From Candidatus Altimarinota bacterium (lineage in GTDB: Bacteria; Patescibacteriota; Gracilibacteria; Absconditabacterales; Absconditicoccaceae), in NCBI GenBank assembly GCA_027013285.1, contig JALUXR010000098.1, positions 1-9,509 on the forward strand: DNA of 9,509 nucleotides. Reading direction: 5' to 3'. Under the pieces are notes generated by a model. It did no database searches, was not told the DNA's origin, and worked only from the letters and a program-made list of their open reading frames with translations. A program made the position numbers and the translations under genes. Shown piece by piece: positions 1 through 6,423 of the stretch. Within the stretch, counting starts at the first letter, position 1, and every line of letters starts with the position of its first letter.

Positions 1-585
1 TATTGACAATGAGGATGAAATTGAGGATATATGTGAATGTGACATTGATTTGGTGGAGGATTAAGTACTGCACAAAGAGAAAAATTGCAATCTATGTCTA
101 TGGAAGATAGAATGGATTATATGCAAAAATTAAGATGAGAAAATTGAGATATGGATGATATGATGTGAGACAATCATGATGATAATGATATGGATGATGT
201 GAAATGAAGCAATCAAGATGATAATGATATGGATGATATGCAAAATTTAATGTGGGGAAACGGAGGAGCTTGACAATTAATGCAAAATGTGACTACAAAT
301 GCACAAAAATATGTAAATCAAAATAAAATTGAACAGTATAAATGAATTATAGAAAATAAATATGCAAAAAAAATAAATTCATATACACAAAGTCAACTTC
401 AAAGTAAAATAACAAAAGTTAATGATTTATTAACAAAAATTGTAAATGGTAGCTATCCTGAGATAACAAAAGCTCTTTATACAAATGTATTGTTTGCATT
501 AAAGGTATCTTTGGTAAGTAGATTAAAAAATAAAACTACTAATACTTCTGCTGATTCTATTATAAATTCTATATTTGGTAACTAA
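1..585 (+). CDS. Gly/Asp/Met-rich protein, 3' part (5' end outside window)
   Basis: The open frame enters from the left edge and ends at TAA 583-585, leaving 194 codons read with TGA as Gly. No family is recognised. The first 20 residues are mostly glycine with scattered Met, His and Gln. Then comes a short segment LSTAQREKLQSMSMEDRM, then 13-residue repeats starting MDDM (codons 51-80), then a more ordinary lysine/asparagine-rich, probably helical C-terminal half ending SIFGN. The Asp/Met/His repeats could bind metal, which would fit the neighbouring copper genes, and the nonapeptide DNDMDDMMG found in the downstream multicopper oxidase is closely matched here. Under the standard code the frame would be broken by many TGA codons. 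The start, and any signal peptide, lie outside the window. The existence of the gene is well supported; the metal-binding role is inference. Confidence 0.8.
151..240 (+). repeat. 39-bp in-frame tandem repeat (2.3 copies)
   Basis: The string atggatgat recurs at 151, 190 and 229, exactly 39 bp (13 codons) apart. The units read MDDMMGDNHDDND, MDDVKGSNQDDND and then a partial MDDM. Units one and two differ mainly in the middle, while the 21-base stretch spanning the unit junction is identical at 178-198 and 217-237. The repeat expands an acidic, Met-containing segment inside the first gene. Confidence 0.85.
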
Positions 586-612
586 AAATATTCTTTGATG
601 TTATAAATTTTC

Positions 613-637
613 AACTAGGGTTATTCCTAGTTTTTTT
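613..637 (+). terminator. Rho-independent terminator of the first gene
   Basis: A perfect 7-bp stem, aactagg (613-619) with cctagtt (626-632), encloses a 6-nt loop and runs into seven T residues (631-637). It lies 28 bases after the TAA of the preceding gene. This is one of the few places in the intergenic DNA with local G/C pairs. Confidence 0.88.
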
Positions 638-655
638 ATAACTTATTGAACTTGA
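631..655 (+). repeat. 25-nt intergenic element, copy A
   Basis: The run of seven T followed by ataacttattgaacttga is identical to 6359-6383. In this copy it begins in the terminator T-tail and ends inside the proposed -35 box of the next gene. It is therefore placed at a unit boundary upstream of a promoter, as is the second copy ahead of alaS. Confidence 0.85.
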
Positions 656-679
656 TATTAAAAAATTAATTCTTAGAAT
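652..679 (+). promoter_or_regulatory. Sigma-70-type promoter for the Met/Cys-rich peptide gene
   Basis: TTGATA (652-657) and TAGAAT (674-679) are separated by 16 bases, and the start codon follows at 713. The same box pair and the same 16-base spacing recur ahead of the alginate lyase gene (TTGATT/TAGAAT, 8114-8141), which strengthens both calls. The AT-rich background makes chance -10 boxes common, so this remains a prediction. Confidence 0.6.
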
Positions 680-682
680 TAA
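666..682 (+). promoter_or_regulatory. 17-bp perfect palindrome over the -10 box (operator candidate)
   Basis: The arms ttaattct (666-673) and agaattaa (675-682) are exact reverse complements around a single central base. The palindrome covers the proposed -10 box TAGAAT (674-679), so a dimeric repressor bound here would block transcription of the copper-ligand-rich peptide gene. No regulator gene is in the window, and AT-rich palindromes can arise by chance. Confidence 0.45.
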
Positions 683-712
683 GATTAATTTACTTGAAAA
701 ATAAGTTGTTCT

Positions 713-1123
713 ATGAAAAAGTTTTTTGCAACTATTGTATTATTTATATTTGCTTTCATAAATCTACATAATGTTGTAGATGCTTTTCATATACAAGAAA
801 TGCAAAAAATGATGCAATCTTGAAATATGCAAGAAATGAAAAATATGGATTGTTGTAAAAATATGGATTGTTGTAAAAATATGATGAAATCACATAAAAA
901 GTCTACTGATTGTATGGTTCAGCATAAAGACATAATTTCTAATAATGTTAGCACACCAAAATATAAAAAAAATTCTTATAGTAAAAATAATTTTGTAATT
1001 TCTTATAATAATAATTTTAAAAAAGACATAATTTCAAAATATTTAAGAAAAATTAACTCTCCACCTAATATAAAAAATTATTTTATAGAGAGTTATATCT
1101 GAATTGTAAAAAAACAAGAATAA
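713..1123 (+). CDS. Small exported Met/Cys/His-rich protein, possible copper-binding
   Basis: This gene encodes 136 residues in code 25, with two in-frame TGA glycines. The N-terminus MKKFFATIVLFIFAFINLHNVVDA is a typical signal peptide with probable cleavage after VDA near residue 24. The mature part opens with HIQEMQKMMQSGNMQEMK, then carries the duplicated hexapeptide NMDCCK, further Met, His and Cys residues, and a basic Lys/Asn-rich C-terminal half without recognisable domain. Dense Met, Cys and His ligands suggest binding of soft metal such as Cu(I), consistent with the multicopper oxidase that starts about 100 bases downstream. The ATG at 713 is chosen because it gives the signal peptide; the internal ATG at 827 would lose it. 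The gene has its own promoter and terminator, so it is probably transcribed alone. No named family is recognised. Confidence 0.85.
842..883 (+). repeat. 18-bp tandem repeat encoding NMDCCK
   Basis: The 18-base unit aatatggattgttgtaaa occupies 842-859 and again 860-877 without mismatch, followed by aatatg (878-883). It duplicates a six-residue block with two adjacent cysteines, doubling the potential thiolate ligands in the exported peptide. Confidence 0.9.
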
Positions 1124-1204
1124 AATTTTGTGTTATTAAATAGCTATATTTTTTTGGTAGCTATTTTTTTAGTGTTTAAATAAAGTGTATAACACAAAAT
1201 TTTA
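1121..1204 (+). repeat. 16-bp perfect inverted repeat flanking a terminator
   Basis: The sequence taaaattttgtgttat (1121-1136), which begins with the stop codon of the peptide gene, is the exact reverse complement of 1189-1204, just upstream of the multicopper oxidase start. The two arms enclose the terminator hairpin at 1138-1170. In RNA the arms could pair into an outer stem around that hairpin. In DNA the right arm covers TATAAC (1188-1193), a possible -10 box for the oxidase gene. Confidence 0.85.
1138..1170 (+). terminator. Rho-independent terminator after the Met/Cys-rich gene
   Basis: A 9-bp stem, aaatagcta (1138-1146) with tagctattt (1158-1166), has an 11-nt T-rich loop and is followed by a T tract to 1170. 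It sits 14 bases beyond the TAA and inside the larger 16-bp inverted repeat, so the whole structure could be a stronger two-tier terminator. Confidence 0.8.
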
Positions 1205-1207
1205 AAA

Positions 1208-1225
1208 ATTAATTAAATTAAAAAA
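1208..1225 (+). promoter_or_regulatory. A/T leader directly upstream of the oxidase start
   Basis: The 17 bases 1208-1224 (attaattaaattaaaaa) are identical to 3108-3124, and each copy ends exactly one base before an ATG. No GGAG-like Shine-Dalgarno sequence is present. A related A/T stretch precedes the ATG at 4511. These may be translation-initiation leaders for an organism that relies on A-rich, unstructured upstream RNA. Confidence 0.45.
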
Positions 1226-3046
1226 ATGAATAATAAAATATTAATATCAATATCAATAGTTGTAGTGTTATCATTGGTAATATGAATTTGAGCTTTCCAT
1301 ATGTATAATATAGATAGAAACTTATCTTGGAATCCTATTCATAATATGATGGATGAAAATGAAAATGAAAATGATAATGATATGGACGATATGATGTGAA
1401 ATAAGAATAATCAAGCATCTTGTAATGGATGATCAAATTGTTGAATTAATAATAAACAATGACAAATATGAATGATGAATTGAATTTGAAATATGCAAGG
1501 GAATTGAATGATTTGAAATAATAATTGAGAAACTTTTACAACTTCAACAGAGTGATTGCCGGAAGCAAAAAAATCTGAAATAGTAAAACTAAAAGATGGA
1601 GATACTTATGAAATGGTAGCATACCCTGTAAAACAAGAAGTATGAAATAGGGTTATTAGAAGACTTTCATATAATGGAATGATACCTTGACCAATTATTC
1701 AAGTAGAAAAATGAGCACATATAAAAATTAAACTTACAAATAAGCTAGGTATAGAAACTACTTTACATTCTCATGGTTTAAGACTTGATGATAGTAAATT
1801 TGATGGTCTTCCAACTACTATGGGATGACAGCAAAAACCAATAAAGCCTGGAGAAAGTTTTACTTATGAACTTAACTTTCCAGATGCTTGAGTTTATTGG
1901 TATCACCCACATATAAGAGAAGATTACACTCAAAGAATGGGACTTTATGGAAATTATCATGTAACTGAAACTTGATATTGGTCTAAAGTAGATAAAGAAG
2001 AATTTATGATCTTGGATGACATTTCACCAGATGATGTATTTTATAAAAACAAAGTAGATCATACACTTATGGGTAGATTTGGAAATATTATGCTTATAAA
2101 TAATGATCCAAAGTATAAACTAAAACTTGAAACTGGTAAAAAAGTAAGATTATTTATTACAGATGTAGCAAATACTAGAACTTTTGACTTTGAAATAGTA
2201 GATCAAAATTGAAAGATTCAAAAATTAAAATTAGTTTGATGAGATGAATGAAGAATACAGAAAGAAAAAATAATAAATAATCAAATAATAGCACCAGCTG
2301 AAAGATATATAGTAGAAACAGTATTTAATAAACCAGGAACTTATACAATAAAATCAAAAGATAGAAAACTTGGAGAAATAGTAGTTAGTTGAAATCAAAC
2401 AAATGTAAGTTTAGGAGCTTTGAGAGATAATTCAGCAGATTATAAGGTAATACTTGATAAATTAGATTATTTCTTAAAAAAACCTGCTGATAAAAAACTA
2501 AGACTTACAATAGGTATGAAATGACAATGAGAAATGAGAAGATGAATGAGACATATAGACTGAATGTGAAATATGATGTGAGGAACAAAAGCAGATATAG
2601 ATGCAAAAGAAAGATCTATGTGAGGTATACCAATGGAAAATGATGGAGATAAAATAGAATGGGAGGATAATATGGCAATGATGAACAAAATGTCTAATTC
2701 AAATATGATGGAATGGATTTTAGAAGATGAAGAAACAAAAAAAGAAAATATGGATATAAATTGGAAGTTTAAGAAATGACAATTTGTAAAAGTAGAAATT
2801 TACAATGACCCAAATAGTATGCATCCAATGCAACATCCAATACATTTCCATGGACAAAGATTTGTAGTACTTTCAAGAAATGGAATACCAAATAAAGATT
2901 TACAATGGAAAGATACTGTGCTTGTGAAAAATGGAGAAAAAGTGGATATTCTAATACAAATGACAAATCCTTGAACTTGGATGGCACATTGTCATATAGC
3001 TGAACATTTACAATCAGGTATGATGATGGTATTTAAAGTAGAATAA
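1226..3046 (+). CDS. Multicopper oxidase (CueO/laccase-like), membrane-anchored
   Basis: The product has 606 residues and, by family, couples one-electron oxidation of a substrate, often Cu(I) in CueO-like members, to reduction of O2 to water outside the cytoplasm. Residues 4-24 form a hydrophobic signal anchor. Residues 40-105 are a low-complexity Asn/Gly/Met linker with the DNDMDDMMG motif. All four copper-ligand motifs are present: HSH at 181-183 after a PGPIIQV segment (154-160), HPH at 227-229, HPIHFH at 537-542, and HCHIAEH at 588-594 with Met599. The type 1 site is therefore H537, C589, H594, M599. A Met/Gly/Asp-rich insert at about 430-500 recalls the Met-rich copper-binding insert of CueO. 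The ATG at 1226 gives the membrane anchor. It heads a same-strand run to 6304. The family is certain; cuprous oxidase activity is the likely but unproven specificity. Confidence 0.95.
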
Positions 3047-3107
3047 TATTATAAAAATAATTATTACTTAATTTCTTTTATTTTAATGGAGTTAGGTAGT
3101 AGCTTTT

Positions 3108-3125
3108 ATTAATTAAATTAAAAAG
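3108..3125 (+). promoter_or_regulatory. Second copy of the 17-nt A/T leader
   Basis: Bases 3108-3124 repeat 1208-1224 exactly and again stop one base before the start codon (ATG 3126). The rest of the 79-base gap after the oxidase gene shows no terminator hairpin, so co-transcription with the oxidase is plausible. A slightly G-rich patch at 3086-3103 (atggagttaggtagtagc) is too far from the ATG to be its ribosome site. Confidence 0.45.
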
Positions 3126-3635
3126 ATGAGAAGAAATAATAAAATTATTTTGTATATTATTTTAATAGTTTCATTGTTTTTAAATGTTATATATTTTACT
3201 TGAATTAAAGATTTGTTTAAAAATAATGAGTCAAATTTTCAATCTATTGTAAATTATAATTTATGAAAAAATAATAATAATGTTTTGAAACAAATTGATA
3301 ATGATTTTAGAACTGTATTATCAAAACATTTTTGAAAGATAAAGTTAGATAAAAATATGTTTTTAAAAGATACAGATACATATCATTTATTTTATTTTTC
3401 AGAAAGAGTACCAAACTTAAATTCTGTTATTGATTTAATATTACCAGAAATTAGAAAAAAATGATATATTGAACAATCATTAAAAGATAGTAGAACTTAT
3501 AAATTTAACAAAAATATTAATGGTAAAGAATATTCAATTATTTTTAATGTTTTATCTTATCATTTAGATAACGAAAATAACAATAATGATAATGAGGATA
3601 TGTGAGTATTTATGTTGTATATAAAAAAATTATAA
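3126..3635 (+). CDS. Membrane-anchored hypothetical protein
   Basis: The product has 169 residues and no family is recognised. The N-terminus MRRNNKIILYIILIVSLFLNVIYF is a basic cap followed by one hydrophobic helix (about residues 7-24), so the rest is probably outside the membrane. The body is Lys/Asn/Ile-rich with mixed helix and strand character and no cysteines. A short Asn/Asp tract reading NENNNNDNEDMG lies near the C-terminus and resembles the acidic Asn/Asp/Met tracts of the oxidase linker and the first gene. TAA is followed after one base by the next ATG, so it is almost certainly co-translated with the HWH protein. Its context suggests a role in the extracytoplasmic copper/redox unit, but the sequence alone does not show what it does. 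Confidence 0.8.
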
Positions 3636-3636
3636 A

Positions 3637-4095
3637 ATGAGAAAAGTATTTAAACACATAATAGACAATATATTTGTTTATTTAGCACTTATAGTATTTG
3701 TATGATGATTTATATATTTTATAAATTTGAACTCAAAAAAAGCTAATATGGAATTAGTTCATTGGCATATGAAGATATCTTATGATATATGTTGAAATAA
3801 AGACCCATTCCCACGAGAATGAAAAGAATGATTAGTTCATTGACATAATGATGGAAGAATACACATAGAATGATATGTTGATAAAAACAATAGAAAAGAA
3901 ACACTGTGAATGTATTTTGATTCATTATGAGTTAAATTTAATGACACACAAATTGCAAACATTCAAAATGGTTATAAATGTCCTTGATCAAACAAATGAT
4001 GAACTTTGAAAGTTATAATAAATTGAAAACAAATCAAAAATGTAAAAGATTATATCTTAGAAAAAGATGATGATATAAAAGTTTTATTTAACTAG
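3637..4095 (+). CDS. Membrane-anchored His-rich HWH-motif protein
   Basis: The product has 152 residues and ends in TAG. One hydrophobic helix (about 10-30) anchors it, leaving an extracytoplasmic domain. That domain contains HWH at 42-44, Cys52, HGH at 68-70, HIE at 76-78, Cys115 in KCPG, a segment ETLGMYFDSLGVKF, and a C-terminal VIINGKQIKNVKDYILEKDD strand-turn pattern. I recognise this pattern from uncharacterised proteins of archaea and CPR bacteria in which paired histidine motifs precede a ubiquitin-like beta-grasp tail, but I cannot name a family. Clustered histidines suggest a metal site. It begins one base after the previous stop and is followed 12 bases later by the DUF302 gene. 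A copper or other metal-binding role is inference from the ligands and neighbours. Confidence 0.85.
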
Positions 4096-4107
4096 TAAAT
4101 TACAAAA

Positions 4108-4491
4108 ATGGATTATTCAATAAAAATTCAAATAAATGATAGTTTAGAAAACACAAAAGATAAATTACTATCCAAACTTAAAGAGAAATGATTTTGACTA
4201 GTTACAGAATTGGACTTATCAAAAATATTTAAAAATAAACTTTGAGAAAAAATTGGAGAATATCATATACTTTGAGTATGTAATCCTTGATATTCTTACA
4301 AATTATATAAAATAGATCCTATGATGGGATGAATACTTCCTTGTAAAGTAGTTCTTTTTACAAAAGAAGACAAAAATTTTATTTGATTAGTGAAACCGAC
4401 TATTCAAAATAATTTCTTAGAAAATGATGTATTTAAAAATGTTATTGAAGAAGTTGAAGAAATCTTAATTGAAATAATAAAAACTATTTAA
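4108..4491 (+). CDS. DUF302-family protein
   Basis: The product has 127 residues and matches the DUF302 pattern over most of its length: GFGLVTELDLSKIFKNKLGE, then YHILGVCNPGYSYKLYKIDP, then MMGGILPCKVVLF. The two conserved cysteines are Cys58 in CNP and Cys79 in LPC. Several of the matching glycines (GFG, LGE, NPG, GG) are TGA codons, giving support for the code. There is no signal peptide or membrane helix, so it is probably cytoplasmic, unlike its neighbours. DUF302 has no settled biochemical role; members often sit near redox or sulfur genes. The gene is 12 bases after the HWH gene and 19 bases before the DsbA-like gene. The family assignment is confident; the function is unknown. Confidence 0.88.
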
Positions 4492-4510
4492 TTATTAATT
4501 TAAAAAACAA

Positions 4511-5401
4511 ATGAAAACAACAAATATTCTTATTACAATCGTGATTGTATTATTAGTATTATCTACTTGATGAACATATTATTTATTGTCAAATAGCTGA
4601 AGTAATTTATCAAAAGATGAAATAAAAAGCTTAGTAAAAGAAGCTGTTCTTGATATAGAATATACAAAAGTATGATGAAAAGATAATTTTAAAAAAATAA
4701 ATAAATTACAAATAGCTCAAATAAATAAAGCATTATGACAAGTAAATAATCAACAATGACAAAATAATTATAAACCTACAGTAAATAATAAACCTACAGT
4801 AAATAATCAAGCTAATTGAAATACTATTTCACAAGCTCAGATTAAAGAGGTTAAAAAATGAACATATGTTTTGTGAAATCCAGATGCTGAAATATCTTTT
4901 ATAGAGTATTCTGATTTAGAATGTCCATTTTGTAAAAGATTACATCAAGCTGGAACTATAGACCAAATATTGAAAGAATATGATGGTAAAGTTAATTTTA
5001 TATTTAAACAATTTCCATTGTATTTTCATCAAAATGCTCAAAAAGAAGCAGAGGCTGCAGAATGTATATGAGAATTATGAGGAAAAGATAAGTATTATAA
5101 ATATATAAATACAGTATTTAAAAGAACTACATCAAATGGTACTTGATTTCCTATAACTTCTCTTAAGCCTTTAGCAATAGAGTTAGGTGTTGATTGAGAT
5201 AAATTTGAGTCATGTTTAAATTCTTGAAAATATACTCAAAAAGTAAAAAATGAAGAACAAGAATGAGCAAATGTATTTAAAGTAACTTGAACACCAGGTA
5301 ATGTAATACTGAATAATAAAACTGGTAAATGGGTTATACTTCCAGGTGCATATCCATATGGAGCATTTAAATCTAAGATAGATAATTTATTGAGTAAATA
5401 A
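4511..5401 (+). CDS. Membrane-anchored DsbA-like thiol-disulfide oxidoreductase
   Basis: The product has 296 residues. A signal anchor (about 5-27) is followed by a charged helical region and a Gln/Asn-rich linker with a KPTVNN duplication (about 88-99). The thioredoxin-fold domain starts near residue 118: GNPDAEISFIEYSDLECPFCKRLH, with active-site C138-P-F-C141, then the helical insert, and TGTPGNVILNN with the cis-proline at P262. This arrangement fits the DsbA/Thioredoxin_4 group of extracytoplasmic disulfide catalysts found in CPR and archaea. CPFC resembles the oxidising CPHC class more than the CGPC thioredoxins. The VKOR homologue encoded two genes downstream is the natural partner to reoxidise it. 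Four bases separate its stop from the next start. The fold and active site are clear; direction of catalysis is inferred. Confidence 0.92.
4772..4807 (+). repeat. 18-bp tandem repeat encoding KPTVNN
   Basis: Two exact copies of aaacctacagtaaataat lie at 4772-4789 and 4790-4807, in frame in the linker between the membrane anchor and the thioredoxin domain. The unit length matches the NMDCCK duplication in the small exported protein. Confidence 0.9.
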
Positions 5402-5405
5402 TAAA

Positions 5406-5891
5406 ATGATAAAAAATTTATTAAAAGTATTTAAGTCAAAAGTATGAATTATATGATTTATACTTGGTTTATTTATTATAGTTATACCTACTTATTATTT
5501 TACAAATAAAGATTTAATAATATGAAATTTGTGATATAACTTTTATGTTATAGAGATAGTCTTATCTGTTAATATATCACTATTGTTTGCTTTATTTATG
5601 TGAGCAAGTTTATATAAGATGTTCTTTTTTGCTCAAATAGATTGAAAGAGTATAACAAAAAATGTATGATGAGTTTTGTGATGATTTTTATGAATACTTG
5701 TAAGTTGATGCCCAGCATGTAGTATTACTCTTGCATCGTATATCTGACTTGCAAGTTTGATATCATTACTTCCATATTATTGATTGGAACTTAAATTAAT
5801 ATCTGTAATAATGCTTGTGTATGTAAATTATAGTATTATTAAAAATTTAGAAATTTGTAAAATTAAAAAATGAAAGATAAAAAATTGATAA
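5406..5891 (+). CDS. Multi-pass membrane protein with GCPAC motif
   Basis: The product has 161 residues and about four hydrophobic helices (roughly 13-32, 46-75, 86-123 with the motif inside, 130-146). The loop or helix end at 100-106 reads SGCPACS, a CxxC-type pair at C102 and C105, followed by ITLASYIGLASLISLLPYYGLELK; another cysteine, C151, lies near the C-terminus. I do not recognise a named family, though similar GCPAC membrane proteins occur in archaea and CPR bacteria. Placed between a DsbA-like protein and a VKOR, it may pass electrons or metal across the membrane, but this is inference. Its last six codons overlap the VKOR gene: the TGA at 5871-5873 would give a classic ATGA stop-start overlap under the standard code, but here is read as glycine before TAA 5889. 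Confidence 0.82.
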
Positions 5892-6304
5892 CTATAGCTA
5901 TAATATCTTCTTTAGCTAGTATGAATGCATTATATTTAACTTATTCTGCTTATGAACTTAAAGCTAACTTATCAAGTTGAAGTTTTTGTGATATTAGTAA
6001 TACTTTTTCTTGTACTAGTGTATTTAATAATGATTTCGCATGGTTTTGAGGAATACCATTTTCAGAAATAGCATTGGTAGTATATCCTATATTAGTAGGA
6101 CTAGCTATTTGGTGATTAATGTGAAATTCTAAAAAGGCTTATTTAAGTATTTTAATATTATCAATCTGATGATTATTATTTAATAGTTATATTATTTTTA
6201 ATGAATACGGTATTTGAACATATTGTATTTTATGTTTAATATGTACATTGATAATTACTATCAATTGAATATTAGCATTTATATGACTTAAGAAAAGTAA
6301 ATAA
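5870..6304 (+). CDS. VKOR-family membrane disulfide oxidase
   Basis: The product has 144 residues with four to five membrane helices and no fused thioredoxin domain. Bacterial VKOR homologues take electrons from DsbA-type proteins and pass them to membrane quinone, as DsbB does. The diagnostic residues are present: the loop cysteines C40 and C48 (FCDISNTFSC), the following SVFNNDFAWFGGIPFSE segment, and the quinone-side pair C119-I-L-C122 in YCILC. Glycine is written TGA nine times and GGN three times. The ATG at 5870 overlaps the end of the preceding gene by 22 bases, implying translational coupling. It closes the run beginning with the multicopper oxidase. The acceptor is a puzzle, because this kind of reduced genome usually lacks quinone synthesis. 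The family call is firm. Confidence 0.93.
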
Positions 6305-6333
6305 AATTTATTAATTAAATTATTATAAAATAA

Positions 6334-6365
6334 AAAAAATATATAATTTTTTCCTTGTTTTTTTT
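6334..6365 (+). terminator. Possible A/T-only terminator after the VKOR gene
   Basis: A 7-bp stem made only of A:T pairs (6334-6340 with 6346-6352) and a 5-nt loop is followed, five bases later, by a run of eight T (6358-6365). Such stems are weak, and poly-A/poly-T pairings are frequent in this composition. It is placed correctly for ending the seven-gene run. Confidence 0.28.
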
Positions 6366-6383
6366 ATAACTTATTGAACTTGA
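6359..6383 (+). repeat. 25-nt intergenic element, copy B
   Basis: This segment is identical to 631-655: seven T then ataacttattgaacttga. It ends in TTGACT (6380-6385), a good -35 box, in the same place as TTGATA of copy A. The -10 region here is less clear; AAGTAT at 6404-6409 with an 18-base spacer is the best candidate. The alaS start follows at 6424. Confidence 0.8.
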
Positions 6384-6423
6384 CTATTTTTTCATTATCT
6401 TAAAAGTATTTATTTTACTTAAA

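Noticed and set aside
151..240. CRISPR-like array
   Set aside because: The 39-bp units are contiguous, in frame and coding, with no spacers.
1778..1960. Minus-strand open frame opposite the multicopper oxidase
   Set aside because: It lies wholly inside the oxidase gene, has no recognisable product, and reflects the complement of a conserved copper-binding region.
2467..2987. Two further minus-strand open frames (2467-2688 and 2769-2987)
   Set aside because: Both are antisense to conserved oxidase sequence, including the HPIHFH and HCHIAEH regions, and have low-complexity hydrophobic translations.
1226..3046. UGA as tryptophan (code 4) or selenocysteine
   Set aside because: TGA positions match conserved glycines and not Trp or Cys/Sec, TGG is used for Trp, and the TGA codons are far too frequent for Sec.
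3047..3125. Terminator between the oxidase and the next gene
   Set aside because: The gap is AT-rich with a T-rich patch, but I found no stem of useful length ahead of a T run.
3743..3925. Minus-strand open frame opposite the HWH gene
   Set aside because: It is antisense to the His motifs of a well-supported gene and has no independent signal.
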